64,000 bases of DNA, taken from contig NZ_CP094828.1 in the NCBI RefSeq assembly GCF_022865125.1, positions 3,961,219 through 4,025,218 on the forward strand, written 5' to 3'. How positions within the stretch are numbered: the first letter of the stretch is position 1; every line of letters begins with the position of its first letter. Under the pieces are notes generated by a model. That model was given only the letters and a program-made list of their open reading frames with translations. It was not told where the DNA came from and ran no database searches. The DNA is from Acuticoccus sp. I52.16.1. Lineage in GTDB: Bacteria; Pseudomonadota; Alphaproteobacteria; Rhizobiales; Amorphaceae. Below are positions 1-11,080 of the stretch, piece by piece. Both the position numbers and the translations under genes were made by a program.

Positions 1-177
1 GCCATGATCGACGAGATCGAGCACGCCCAGGACCTCGCCCACCACCGTGAGGCCGAGCCTTGCCGGGACGGAAGCCACCACGGCGCGCACGAGCACGGCT
101 TCGCCCATGAAGGCGCCGGCGAGGCCGCGCACGAGACGGACCCCGCGCCGCTGCGCCGGACCGAGGGGCGCTCGTGA
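1..177 (+). CDS. 3' end of an unidentified gene (partial)
   Basis: The first frame is open from base 1 to a TGA at 175-177 and encodes a 58-residue tail rich in His, Glu, Ala and Asp (for example HHREAEP and [15 protein letters not shown]). The stop overlaps the GTG start of acpS (GTGA, 174-177), as expected for a translationally coupled upstream operon member. In related alphaproteobacteria the gene before acpS is often pdxJ, a DUF2062 membrane protein or rsh, but no motif of these families is visible in this tail, so I do not name it. The His-rich end could be a low-complexity cytoplasmic tail. Confidence 0.6.
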   Translation, partial: AMIDEIEHAQDLAHHREAEPCRDGSHHGAHEHGFAHEGAGEAAHETDPAPLRRTEGRS

Positions 178-572
178 TCATCGGCATCGGCTCGGACCTG
201 ATCGACATTCGCCGCATCCAGAAGACGCTCGACCGCTTCGGCGAGCGCTTCACCCACCGCGTCTTCACCGACGTCGAGCGCGCCAAGGCCGCCCGCCGCG
301 TGACGCCGGCCGCCACCTTCGCCAAGCGGTTCGCCGCCAAGGAGGCCTGCTCCAAGGCGCTGGGGTCGGGCATCCGGATGGGGGTTGCCTGGCGCGAGAT
401 GGGCGTGGTTAACCTGAAGTCCGGCCAACCGACGCTGCAACTGACCGGCGGCGCTCTCGACCGGTTGAACGCGATGATCCCCGACGGACACGTCCCGGCG
501 ATCCATCTCACCATGACGGACGACCACCCCCTGGCGCAGGCCTTCGTGGTGATCGAGGCCGTTCCATCATAG
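174..572 (+). CDS. acpS: holo-[acyl-carrier-protein] synthase AcpS
   Basis: Transfers 4'-phosphopantetheine from CoA to the serine of apo-acyl carrier protein, activating it for fatty acid synthesis in the cytoplasm. The 132-residue length is normal for the single-domain AcpS family. The N-terminal motif [12 protein letters not shown] carries the Mg-binding Asp (residue 8), and [16 protein letters not shown] carries the second metal ligand Glu and the CoA-binding Lys. The GTG start overlaps the preceding stop by four bases. It heads the acpS-lepB-rnc-era-recO order typical of alphaproteobacteria; the 122-bp gap to lepB may contain a second promoter. Confidence 0.95.
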   Translation: MIIGIGSDLIDIRRIQKTLDRFGERFTHRVFTDVERAKAARRVTPAATFAKRFAAKEACSKALGSGIRMGVAWREMGVVNLKSGQPTLQLTGGALDRLNAMIPDGHVPAIHLTMTDDHPLAQAFVVIEAVPS

Positions 573-694
573 CGGACGGCCCGCGCACCCGCGCAGACCG
601 AATTGCTTGACAGTGCCTCACGCTCTATGAGCTGAGGTTCGTGCCGCCCGGCGGCGAAGGGCGTGTAGAGTGACGCGCCGCATTAGGGGTTTCG

Positions 695-1450
695 ATGAGC
701 GTGGCGAAAGACAAGACGTCGGAAGGCGAGGGCAGCCTGTACGAGTTGTTCAAGGTCATCGTTCAGGCACTTCTGATCGCATTGGTGATCCGAACGTTCC
801 TGTTCCAGCCGTTCAACATCCCGTCAGCCTCGATGGTCGACACCCTCCTCGTGGGTGACTACCTCTTCGTGTCGAAATATTCTTACGGATATTCGCGATA
901 TTCTGTCCCGTTCGGAGCGATCCCGGTGTCGGGTCGTATTTTCGCCTCGGAGCCCGAGCGCGGCGACGTCGCCGTCTTCAAGCTCCCGCGCGACAATGCG
1001 ACCGACTACATCAAGCGCGTCATCGGCCTGCCGGGCGACCGCATCCAGGTGCGCGAGGGGATCCTCTACATCAACGACCGCGAGGTGCCGCGTCGCCAGC
1101 TCTCCGACTATGTGGAGGTCGGCGCCAACGGCCGCGAGGTCCGCGCCCACCGCTACGAGGAGACGCTGCCCAACGGCGTCACCTACGAGGTCCTGGACTC
1201 CAGCCCCAACAGCCTGTTCGACAACACGCAGGTCTACACCGTCCCCGAAGGCCATTACTTCATGATGGGCGACAATCGGGACAATTCGACCGACAGCCGC
1301 AGCCAGTCGGGTGTCGGATTCGTGCCGTTTGAAAATTTCGTGGGTCGCGCGGAAGTTATCTTCTTCTCAATTGGGGAAGGCACGCCCATCTGGCAGGTTT
1401 GGAACTGGCCGTGGGCCGTGCGGTGGAACCGCATATTCACTTCGCTGTAG
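695..1450 (+). CDS. lepB: signal peptidase I LepB
   Basis: Inner-membrane serine protease that removes signal peptides from exported proteins. Residues about 16-39 form one N-terminal membrane anchor. The catalytic Ser46 lies in NIPSASMVDTLLVGDYLF and the general-base Lys107 in TDYIKRVIGLPGDRI; the C-terminal box is MMGDNRDNSTDSR. At 251 residues it is the short alphaproteobacterial form. One oddity: the usual SMxPTL reads SMVDTL, with Asp where Pro is normal. It is followed after 9 bp by rnc, so the two are probably co-transcribed. Confidence 0.96.
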   Translation: MSVAKDKTSEGEGSLYELFKVIVQALLIALVIRTFLFQPFNIPSASMVDTLLVGDYLFVSKYSYGYSRYSVPFGAIPVSGRIFASEPERGDVAVFKLPRDNATDYIKRVIGLPGDRIQVREGILYINDREVPRRQLSDYVEVGANGREVRAHRYEETLPNGVTYEVLDSSPNSLFDNTQVYTVPEGHYFMMGDNRDNSTDSRSQSGVGFVPFENFVGRAEVIFFSIGEGTPIWQVWNWPWAVRWNRIFTSL

Positions 1451-1459
1451 GAGACGTCT

Positions 1460-2158
1460 TTGGGGCAACGGTCTGACGATGCGCTCGACGCGCTCGAGCT
1501 CCGCCTGGGGCACACCTTCTCAGACCGTCGGGTCCTGATCGAGGCGCTCAACCACGCCAGCGTTCACGTCAACGGCCGCGGGCCCAACTACCAGCGGCTG
1601 GAGTTCGTGGGCGACCGCGTGCTCGGCCTCACCATCGCCGCCGAACTCTACCGCCGCGATCCGGCCGCCGACGAGGGCGACCTCGCGCGGCGCCTGAACG
1701 CGCTGGTGCGCAAGGAGACCTGCGCCGACCGGGCGCTGTCGCTGGGGATCGACGAGGCGCTGCGCCTCGGCGCCGCGGAGGCCCAGGCCGGCGGCCGCCG
1801 CAAGACCGCCATCCTCGCCGACGCGTGCGAGGCGGTGCTCGCCGCCGTCTTCCTCGACGCCGGCTTCGGTGCCGCGGAAGCCGCGGTCCTGCGCGTGTGG
1901 GCCCCGCTGCTCGACGACAAGGGCATCGACCGCGACGCCAAGACCAGCTTGCAGGAACGCCTCCAGGCCGAGGGCGGCCGGCCGCCGGTCTACCGCCTCA
2001 AGGCCCGCACCGGACCCGACCACGCCCCCCACTTCGTGATCGAAGTGGTGGACGGTGACGCCATCCTCGCCGAAGGCGAGGGCGGCTCCAAGCGCGAGGC
2101 CGAGCAGGCCGCCGCCCGCGCCGCGCTGGCGCGTCTCGCCATGCGGGAGCCTTCCTGA
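1460..2158 (+). CDS. rnc: ribonuclease III
   Basis: Double-strand-specific endoribonuclease that processes rRNA precursors and structured mRNAs. The nuclease signature NYQRLEFVGDRVLGL is at residues about 43-57 and the second acidic cluster at DACEAVLAAVFLDAGF. The C-terminal third is a double-stranded RNA binding domain ending SKREAEQAAARAALARL. The start is a TTG at 1460, because no in-frame ATG or GTG precedes the conserved N-terminal helix; GGAGA lies just upstream. The 232-residue length is typical. The stop is one base from the GTG of era. Confidence 0.95.
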   Translation: MGQRSDDALDALELRLGHTFSDRRVLIEALNHASVHVNGRGPNYQRLEFVGDRVLGLTIAAELYRRDPAADEGDLARRLNALVRKETCADRALSLGIDEALRLGAAEAQAGGRRKTAILADACEAVLAAVFLDAGFGAAEAAVLRVWAPLLDDKGIDRDAKTSLQERLQAEGGRPPVYRLKARTGPDHAPHFVIEVVDGDAILAEGEGGSKREAEQAAARAALARLAMREPS

Positions 2159-2159
2159 G

Positions 2160-3179
2160 GTGCCCGACGACAAGGACCCCCACGCCATCGATCCCCACGC
2201 CATCGATCCGGCCCCCAGCGCCGAGCCCGCCGCCCCTGTGCCCGCCGCCCCTGTGCCGGCCGCGGACGAACCCAGCGTCCCCCTCGACAAGCAGCGCTGC
2301 GGCTTCGCGGCCCTGATCGGCGCCCCGAACGCCGGCAAGTCGACCCTCGTCAACGCGCTCGTCGGCGCCAAGGTCGCCATCGTCACGCACAAGGTGCAGA
2401 CGACGCGCGCCACCGTGCGCGGCATCGTGATGGCCGAAGACGCGCAGATCATCCTGGTGGACACGCCCGGCATCTTCGATCCCAAGCGCCGGCTCGACCG
2501 CGCGATGGTCCGGACCGCCTGGACCCACGCCTACGACGCCGACCGGATCTGCCTCCTGATCGACGCCAAGCGCGGCATCGACGAGGCGAACGCCAAGATC
2601 CTCGAGGACCTGACCTCCGTGCGCCAGCCCAAGACGCTGGTGTTGACCAAGGTCGACCTCGTCGACCCGCCGCGCCTTCTGGAACTGGCCCAGGCCGCCA
2701 ACGACGTGACCCGCTTCGAGGACACCTACATGATCTCGGCGCAGACCGGCGACGGGGTCGACGATCTCGCCCGTCATCTGGCGCGCTCGGTGTCGGCCGG
2801 CCCCTGGCTCTACCCGGAGGACCAGATCTCCGACATCCCGATGCGCCAGCTCGCCGCCGAGATCACCCGCGAGCAGCTGACGCTGCGCCTCCACGACGAG
2901 CTGCCTTATTCGGCCACCGTCGAGACGGAGACGTGGAAGACGCTACGCAACGGCTCGGTGCGGATCGAGCAGGCGATCTTCGTCGAGCGCGACGGGCAGA
3001 AGAAGATCGTGCTGGGCGAGAAGGGCAAGACCATCCGCTCCATCTCGATGTCCGCGCGCCACGAGATCGCCAAGCTGGTCGGCGCGCCGGTGCATCTCTT
3101 CCTGTTCGTCAAGGTGCGTCCGCGGTGGACCGACGATCCCGAGCGCTACCGCGAGATGGGCCTCGACTTCCACCGCTAG
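2160..3179 (+). CDS. era: GTPase Era
   Basis: Ribosome assembly GTPase that binds the 3' end of 16S rRNA. The G1 loop GAPNAGKST is at residues 54-62, the G3 motif is DTPGIFDP, the G4 motif is TKVD and the C-terminal KH domain contains IVLGEKGKTIRSISMSARHE. I chose GTG 2160, one base after the rnc stop; the frame stays open further upstream but that part lies inside rnc. The protein then has 339 residues, about 40 more than E. coli Era. The extra N-terminus is Pro/Ala-rich with direct repeats (HAIDPHAIDP, APVPAAPVPAA) and looks disordered. Confidence 0.94.
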   Translation: MPDDKDPHAIDPHAIDPAPSAEPAAPVPAAPVPAADEPSVPLDKQRCGFAALIGAPNAGKSTLVNALVGAKVAIVTHKVQTTRATVRGIVMAEDAQIILVDTPGIFDPKRRLDRAMVRTAWTHAYDADRICLLIDAKRGIDEANAKILEDLTSVRQPKTLVLTKVDLVDPPRLLELAQAANDVTRFEDTYMISAQTGDGVDDLARHLARSVSAGPWLYPEDQISDIPMRQLAAEITREQLTLRLHDELPYSATVETETWKTLRNGSVRIEQAIFVERDGQKKIVLGEKGKTIRSISMSARHEIAKLVGAPVHLFLFVKVRPRWTDDPERYREMGLDFHR

Positions 3180-3191
3180 CGCGGCGCCGCG

Positions 3192-3935
3192 ATGGAGTGG
3201 CGTGACGAGGCGCTGATCCTCTCGACGCGGCCGCTGGGCGAGAATTCCAAGATCGTCGAAGTGCTGACGCCGGGCGAGGGGCGCGCCGCCGGCCTCGTGC
3301 GTGGCGCCCGATCCAAGACGATGCGCGCCCTGGTGCAGCCCGGCAATCGCGTCGCGGCGACCTGGCGCGGGCGGCTGGAAGACCAGCTCGGCACCCTCTC
3401 GCTGGAGCTGATCGAGGCACGGGCCGGGCTGGTGATGGACACCGCCTGGGGTGCCTACGGCATCGCGGCGATGGCCTCGCTGCTCGCCTTCCTTCCCGAA
3501 CGCGATCCGCACCCGCGGCTCTATGCGGCGGCCAACGCGCTGATCGGCGCGTTCGCGCTGCCGCGGGCGGCGGGGGAGGCGGGGGTGCGCTTCGAGCTGA
3601 TCGTGCTGGACGAGTTCGGCTACGGGCTCGACCTCGGTCGCTGCGCCGCCACCGGAGACACCGCGGATCTCGTCTACGTCTCTCCGCGCAGCGGGCGTGC
3701 CGTCGGCCGCGGCCCCGGTGCGCCCTATGCCGACAGGTTGTTGCCGCTGCCGGCCTTCCTCAGCCGCGACGCGGTGTGCGACGCGGCCTCCCTCGCCGAC
3801 GGCTTCCGCATGACGGGGCACTTCCTGGCGACCCACGTCGCCGGGCTCGCGGGGAAGCCGCTGCCCGAGCCGCGCGAGCGTTTCGTGCGCGCCGTGGTGA
3901 AGGCGGTGGCACGGGAGGACGCGGCCGGGCGCTGA
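3192..3935 (+). CDS. recO: DNA repair protein RecO
   Basis: Recombination mediator that loads RecA onto SSB-coated single-stranded DNA with RecR. The N-terminal OB fold starts MEWRDEALILSTRPLGENS and contains GLVRGARSK; the C-terminal part carries LDLGRCAATGDTADLVYVS and ends in the conserved helix after DRLLPLPAFL. The 247-residue length is usual. Only one of the zinc-finger cysteines of E. coli-like RecO is visible, as is common in alphaproteobacteria. It is the last gene of the acpS-recO operon and converges on the minus-strand gene ending at 3946. Confidence 0.94.
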   Translation: MEWRDEALILSTRPLGENSKIVEVLTPGEGRAAGLVRGARSKTMRALVQPGNRVAATWRGRLEDQLGTLSLELIEARAGLVMDTAWGAYGIAAMASLLAFLPERDPHPRLYAAANALIGAFALPRAAGEAGVRFELIVLDEFGYGLDLGRCAATGDTADLVYVSPRSGRAVGRGPGAPYADRLLPLPAFLSRDAVCDAASLADGFRMTGHFLATHVAGLAGKPLPEPRERFVRAVVKAVAREDAAGR

Positions 3936-3945
3936 CGGCGCGCGT

Positions 3946-4311
3946 TCAGTAGCTGCGCACGCGCGCGTCGTAGCAGACCTCCTTGGTGCTGTAGAGCCAG
4001 CCGTCGATGCGGCTGCTCCACACGCGGATGCGCTTCTTGTAGCACTCGTTGGGGTGGCGGTAGGTGCGGCGCTGCAGGTCGGAGCCGCCGCGCACGTAGG
4101 TCTGGCGCGGCATGACGCGCTCGCCGAAGCCGTGGCTGCCGCCCTGTCCGCCCTGGCCGCCACCCTGGCCGCCGCCACCGCCGTTGCCGCGGACCTCGAT
4201 GATCCCGCTCGCCGTGTCCAGCGCCGCGAGCGGGGCGAGCCCGGTGGCGTTGGCGCCGGAGACGGCGGCCAGACCCACGAGGGCCGAAAGAACTGTCGCT
4301 TTGATCGTCAT
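3946..4311 (-). CDS. small secreted glycine-rich protein, unknown function
   Basis: A 121-residue protein. ATG 4311 was chosen because AGGAGA stands 5-6 bases upstream and a normal signal peptide follows (MTIKATVLSALVGLAAVSGANA). The mature part has a Gly/Gln tract (residues about 45-60, GNGGGGGQGGGQGG), then a basic/aromatic C-terminus with two cysteines (NECYKKRIRVWSS and KEVCYDARVRSY) that could form a disulfide. I do not recognise the family. It is probably exported to the periplasm or cell surface. A palindrome lies about 150 bp upstream. It converges on recO with a 10-bp gap. Confidence 0.75.
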   Translation of the reverse strand: MTIKATVLSALVGLAAVSGANATGLAPLAALDTASGIIEVRGNGGGGGQGGGQGGQGGSHGFGERVMPRQTYVRGGSDLQRRTYRHPNECYKKRIRVWSSRIDGWLYSTKEVCYDARVRSY

Positions 4312-4464
4312 GTCGCTCTCCTTGGACGTGTCAGACCGGTGTGAGCACCGGCACAACCAGGAGATGGACCCGTCAGGCCCCCGCACCCTGTGTGCGAGAT
4401 CACACCCGGGGCCGGTTTGCCGCTCCGGCGGGACACGGCGTGCGAACCCCGCCGCAGAGAATGG

Positions 4465-4476
4465 TCAGAATTCTGA
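4465..4476. promoter_or_regulatory. 12-bp palindrome TCAGAATTCTGA, candidate operator
   Basis: A perfect palindrome in the AT-rich part of the 243-bp gap between clpS and the small secreted gene that starts at 4311. A further half-site-like ATTCAGA follows at 4481-4487. It is upstream of the secreted gene and downstream of clpS, so it could be an operator for the former. No specific regulator can be named. Confidence 0.3.
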
Positions 4477-4554
4477 TATAATTCAGATTTTCGGCGTGGC
4501 TGTCACGCCCGTGCACTGGGATGTGATCGCGCGGAGCGGGGCGGCAGGCTCGGC

Positions 4555-4869
4555 CTACTCCTCAGGCTCGGTCGTGAACTGGAGCGGGTGGCCGGCATCC
4601 TGGGCCATGGCGTTGGCCTCGTTCGCCTTGGTCTCGGCGACCTGCGCCGGGTAGACGCTGACGACGCACGCGCCTTTCTGGTGGGCGGTCATCATGATGG
4701 TGTGGGCCGTTTCCCCGCCGATCCGGAACACTGCCTTCAGCACCCGCACGACGAACTCGCGCGGCGTATAGTCGTCGTTCAGAAGCAGCACCTTGTGCAG
4801 CTTCGGTCGCTCGGCTTTGGGCTTGGTCGCGGTCTTCAGCTCTGGGGTCGCGGTGGTGTCCGTGGTCAT
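4555..4869 (-). CDS. clpS: ATP-dependent Clp protease adaptor ClpS (ClpS2-type)
   Basis: Adaptor that delivers N-degron substrates to ClpA of the ClpAP protease in the cytoplasm. The 104-residue protein has a flexible charged N-terminus and the ClpS core KVLLLNDDYTPREFVVRVLK, with the residues that hold the substrate N-terminus, and ends in HPLQFTTEPEE. The segment after the core (KAVFRIGGETAHTIMMTAH) and the FTTEPEE end resemble the second alphaproteobacterial ClpS, ClpS2, more than the clpA-linked form. No clpA is adjacent. The nearest upstream gene on the same strand is uvrB, ending at 4965. Confidence 0.9.
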   Translation of the reverse strand: MTTDTTATPELKTATKPKAERPKLHKVLLLNDDYTPREFVVRVLKAVFRIGGETAHTIMMTAHQKGACVVSVYPAQVAETKANEANAMAQDAGHPLQFTTEPEE

Positions 4870-4964
4870 CGGCGCCTCCGTCCCGAAGTTTCCGTTACTT
4901 AGGGCGCCGCTGCCGGCCAGTCCAGCGCGCTCGGGGCGCGCCGGCCATGCTCGGGTGCCGGGCG

Positions 4965-7865
<2,901 letters not shown>

Positions 7866-7915
7866 CCGGCGCGGTCCTCCAATGGAGGCCGCCGCGGTCT
7901 CGACCGTTGCCGGGT

Positions 7916-8284
7916 TCAGCAGCCGCCGCGGCGCAGGCAGCGGTTGAATTGGGGGGAGCCATTCTGGAACCGGCGGCCGCAGAAGCGAGCGCGCGACTCG
8001 CAGCGGTTGCCGCCCTGGCTGCCGCCGCCGCCCCCGCCCACCGCGCAGCCGCGCCGCGCCATGCACGAGCGGTAGCGGTCCCCCTGGCCGAACCGGCGCT
8101 GGCAGACGAAGTTCTGCCGCCCGCAGTAACCCTGCACGTGTTCCCATCCCGCCGGCGGCGGCGCGAGCCGTGGCGGGGCGGGCGCCGCGGTCGACGACGG
8201 GGCCGCCAGGGTCGCCAGGGTCGCCATGAGCAAGGCCAGTGCGACGCGAGGCGGTACGCGGTGCGGCACCATGGGTCGAGGCAT
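7916..8284 (-). CDS. secreted protein with two four-cysteine repeats
   Basis: A 122-residue protein of unrecognised family. A signal peptide ([20 protein letters not shown]) is followed by a Pro-rich stretch and two similar modules. Module 1 has cysteines spaced C-x6-C-x12-C-x5-C, starting at [10 protein letters not shown]; module 2 has C-x6-C-x13-C-x5-C, starting at [10 protein letters not shown] Gly-rich linker separates them. All eight cysteines fall in the modules, which suggests two disulfide-bonded domains in the periplasm or outside the cell. ATG 8284 was chosen; ATG 8272 is an alternative. It is upstream of uvrB on the same strand, 50 bp away. Confidence 0.7.
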   Translation of the reverse strand: MPRPMVPHRVPPRVALALLMATLATLAAPSSTAAPAPPRLAPPPAGWEHVQGYCGRQNFVCQRRFGQGDRYRSCMARRGCAVGGGGGGSQGGNRCESRARFCGRRFQNGSPQFNRCLRRGGC

Positions 8285-8347
8285 CTCCGAGGCTGCGATC
8301 TCACACCATCCTAGGCTAGGCCGGGCCAACCTCGGATGAACAGAGCC

Positions 8348-9106
8348 TCAGCCGTTGCTCAACATCGCAAGGCCCATGAAAATGCCGAACAGCACCGGCT
8401 GGTGCAGCAGGTATATGGGGAAACTCCACCGCCCCAGCACCGCGATCGCCTCCCAGACCGGCCCGGCGCGCCCCCGGCCGGGCACCAGCCGGACCACGCG
8501 GCCGACGATGACGCCCAGCAGCGTCACCGCGAACCAGGGGAAGACGGGCTCGTAGTCGAAGGTGATCGGCATCTGCGGGGCGAGGCCGAGCGGGTAGGCC
8601 CACGGCGCCTCGAAGACGGCGTCGCGCCACACGTGCGGGAGGGCGAAGACGGCGAGCGCCACCGCCGCGGTGAGGGCGACCGGCGCCCGCACGAAGGGGA
8701 GCGCCAGGAGGCTGAAGAGGGCGATGGCGTGCAGGATGCCGAAGTAGATCGGCACCGGCATCGCATAGGCCGTCCCGAGGGTGACGACTGCCGCGCCGCC
8801 CGCCACCCAGGCGAGCCGCGTGAGGAAGGGACGCCAGCGGATGCCGCGCGCATGCGCCGCGACGAGGCTGACGCCGACGAGGAAGAGGAAGGTGGACGCG
8901 ATGCCGGCCGCGAAGCCGCGCCACAGCGGGCTGGTGGTCACCGGCCAGTCGACATGGCCGAAGAACATGAGGTCGAACGAGCCGTGGTAGATCACCATGG
9001 CGACGATCGCGACGCCGCGCGCCGCGTCGAGCCACAGGATGCGCCGCCGCGGGGACGCGGTGGGCGCGTCGCCGTCGGCCGCGAGGGCGGGCCGCCCGTC
9101 GCTCAC
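8348..9106 (-). CDS. DUF1624 family multi-pass membrane protein (acyltransferase-like)
   Basis: A 252-residue integral membrane protein starting after a short polar N-terminus with RRRILWLDAARGVAIVAMVIYH, the opening of the DUF1624/heparan-alpha-glucosaminide acetyltransferase-like family. About seven membrane helices follow, ending WSFPIYLLHQPVLFGIFMGL, a C-terminal motif seen in such membrane acyltransferases. The substrate is unknown. The start is a GTG at 9106, placed one base after the stop of the upstream lsrB gene (TGA at 9110-9108), so the two probably share a transcript. Confidence 0.8.
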   Translation of the reverse strand: MSDGRPALAADGDAPTASPRRRILWLDAARGVAIVAMVIYHGSFDLMFFGHVDWPVTTSPLWRGFAAGIASTFLFLVGVSLVAAHARGIRWRPFLTRLAWVAGGAAVVTLGTAYAMPVPIYFGILHAIALFSLLALPFVRAPVALTAAVALAVFALPHVWRDAVFEAPWAYPLGLAPQMPITFDYEPVFPWFAVTLLGVIVGRVVRLVPGRGRAGPVWEAIAVLGRWSFPIYLLHQPVLFGIFMGLAMLSNG

Positions 9107-9107
9107 G

Positions 9108-10001
9108 TCAGTACCGCCACCTCTCGGCCTTCTCGACGATGAAATCGCGGAACGCCTGCACGCGGGCCGACGAGCGCAGCTCCTCGGCGTAGACGAAGTA
9201 GAGGTCGTAGGTCGGCGCCTCGGCGCCGAGATCGAGCCGCACCAGGCTGTCGGCGTCGGTCTCGACGATGAAGTCGGGCAGGACGCCGATGCCGGCGCCA
9301 CCGGCGATCGCGTGCTTCATGGCCGGCATGTTGGAGATGCGCACCGCCGATTGGCGCGGGTCGTCCGCCGAGCGCCCGGCGATCTCCAGCCAGTTGAGAT
9401 CGCGCAGATAGGCGGGCGGGTTGGGGCCGAAGGTGACGAGGCGGTGCCCGTCGAGTTCCTCGAGCGTGCCCGGAGAGCCGAACTTGGCGATGTACTCGTG
9501 CGAAGCGTAGACGTGGAAATGCACGGTGAAGAGGCGGCGCTGCACCAGGTCGGGCTGCGTCGGCTGGCGCCAGCGGATGGCGATGTCCGCCTCGCGCATG
9601 CCGATGTCGAGCTCGTTGTCGTCGAAGATCATCAGGAGCTGGACTTCGGGGTAGGTCTCCACGAAGTCGCCGATGCGCGACGACAGCCACGTGGTGCCGA
9701 GGCCCATCGTGGTGGTGACGCGCAGCACGCCGCGCGGCCGGTCGCGCGAATCGACCAGCGCACCCTCGACCGCCTGCAACTCGCGAGCGATGCCCGACGT
9801 GGTACGGAAGAGCTTCTCGCCCTGTTCCGTCAGCAGGAGGCCGCGGGCGTGGCGATGAAACAGCGCCACGCCGACCTGTTGCTCGAGCGCATGTACCTGA
9901 CGGCTGACGGCCGACTGGCTGATGCCGAGTTCCTCGCCGGCGTGCGTGAAACTACCTTTGCGCGCGGCAGAGTGGAAAACCCTCAGCTTATCCCAGTCCA
10001 T
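9108..10001 (-). CDS. lsrB: LysR-type regulator, LsrB/VtlR-like
   Basis: A 297-residue LysR regulator: a winged helix-turn-helix (MDWDKLRVFHSAARKGSFTH, then GISQSAVSRQVHALE) and a periplasmic-binding-like effector domain. The opening, FHRHARGLLLTEQGE, the DNELDIGMREADIAIR segment and the placement immediately downstream of trxB all match, from memory, the rhizobial LsrB and Brucella/Agrobacterium VtlR regulators. Those control redox, envelope and small-RNA genes and are linked to host interaction. Regulation of trxB itself is possible but not shown here. No catalytic role. Confidence 0.88.
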   Translation of the reverse strand: MDWDKLRVFHSAARKGSFTHAGEELGISQSAVSRQVHALEQQVGVALFHRHARGLLLTEQGEKLFRTTSGIARELQAVEGALVDSRDRPRGVLRVTTTMGLGTTWLSSRIGDFVETYPEVQLLMIFDDNELDIGMREADIAIRWRQPTQPDLVQRRLFTVHFHVYASHEYIAKFGSPGTLEELDGHRLVTFGPNPPAYLRDLNWLEIAGRSADDPRQSAVRISNMPAMKHAIAGGAGIGVLPDFIVETDADSLVRLDLGAEAPTYDLYFVYAEELRSSARVQAFRDFIVEKAERWRY

Positions 10002-10042
10002 CTCGTCTTGCCTTCAAGGCCCGCTCTCGGGGGCGTGCGGCC

Positions 10043-11026
10043 TCAGGCCGCGAGTGTTTCGTTCGCCCGCGCCGGATTGGCGGCGAGCCACCGCTCCGCT
10101 TCCAGCGCGGCCATGCATCCCATCCCCGCGGCGGTGACCGCCTGGCGGAAGGTCTCGTCCGTCACGTCCCCGGCGGCGAACACGCCTTCGACCGAGGTCG
10201 CCGCGGAGTCCGGCGCCGTCCAAACATACCCGGACGGGCGGAGCCGGAGCTGGTCGGCGATCAGCTCCGTCGCCGGGGCGTGCCCGATGGCGACGAAGAC
10301 GCCGTCCGTCTTCACCTCTTTCTCCTCGCCGGTCACCGTGTCGCGAAGCCGCGCGCCGGTGACGCCGAGCGGATCGTGGTCGCCGGTCACCTCGGCGATC
10401 TCGGCGTTCCACACCACCTCGATCTTCGGATGCGCGAACAGCCGATCCTGCAGGATCTTTTCCGCGCGCAACGTGTCTCTGCGATGAACGAGGGTCACCT
10501 TGTCGGCATGGTGGGTGAGGTAGAGCGCCTCTTCCACGGCCGTGTTGCCGCCGCCCACCACGAGGACGTTCTTGCCCCGGTAGAAGAAACCGTCGCACGT
10601 GGCGCAGGCGGAGACGCCGTAGCCCTTGAACTGCTCCTCGGTGGGAAGGCCCAGCCACTTGGCCTGCGCGCCGGTGGCGAGGATCACCGCATCGGCGACG
10701 TAGATCTTGCCGCTGTCGGCCTCGAAGCGGAACGGGCGCTGGGAGAGGTCGGCGGCCGTCAGGTGATCGTACATCATCCTGGTGCCGACGTGCTCGGCCT
10801 GCTCGCGCATCTGCTCCATCAGCCAGGGGCCCTGGATGACGTCGGCGAAGCCCGGATAATTTTCCACGTCGGTGGTGATGGTCATCTGCCCGCCCGGCTG
10901 GATGCCGGCCACGAGCACGGGTTCGAGCATGGCACGCGCGGCATAGATGGCGGCGGTATAGCCGGCCGGGCCGGAGCCGATGATCAGAAGCTTGGTCCTG
11001 ACGATGTTCTGCTCGGTATCGCTCAT
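10043..11026 (-). CDS. trxB: thioredoxin reductase
   Basis: FAD enzyme that reduces thioredoxin with NADPH in the cytoplasm. The FAD dinucleotide motif GSGPAG is at residues 17-22, the redox-active pair is CATC (141-144), the NADPH motif is GGGNTAVEEA and the C-terminal FAD motif is GVFAAGDVTD. At 327 residues it is the standard low-molecular-weight form. It lies 41 bp upstream of lsrB on the same strand and downstream of the ELM1-like gene; the lrp-trxB-lsrB neighbourhood is common in Rhizobiales. Confidence 0.97.
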   Translation of the reverse strand: MSDTEQNIVRTKLLIIGSGPAGYTAAIYAARAMLEPVLVAGIQPGGQMTITTDVENYPGFADVIQGPWLMEQMREQAEHVGTRMMYDHLTAADLSQRPFRFEADSGKIYVADAVILATGAQAKWLGLPTEEQFKGYGVSACATCDGFFYRGKNVLVVGGGNTAVEEALYLTHHADKVTLVHRRDTLRAEKILQDRLFAHPKIEVVWNAEIAEVTGDHDPLGVTGARLRDTVTGEEKEVKTDGVFVAIGHAPATELIADQLRLRPSGYVWTAPDSAATSVEGVFAAGDVTDETFRQAVTAAGMGCMAALEAERWLAANPARANETLAA

Positions 11027-11080
11027 CGAACGTATGCCTTTCGCGAGGGATCGCTGCTCGCTGCACCTCTATTTGTGCTG

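Noticed and set aside
1-177. Naming the first gene pdxJ or DUF2062 from its position
   Set aside because: The visible 58 residues carry no motif of either family.
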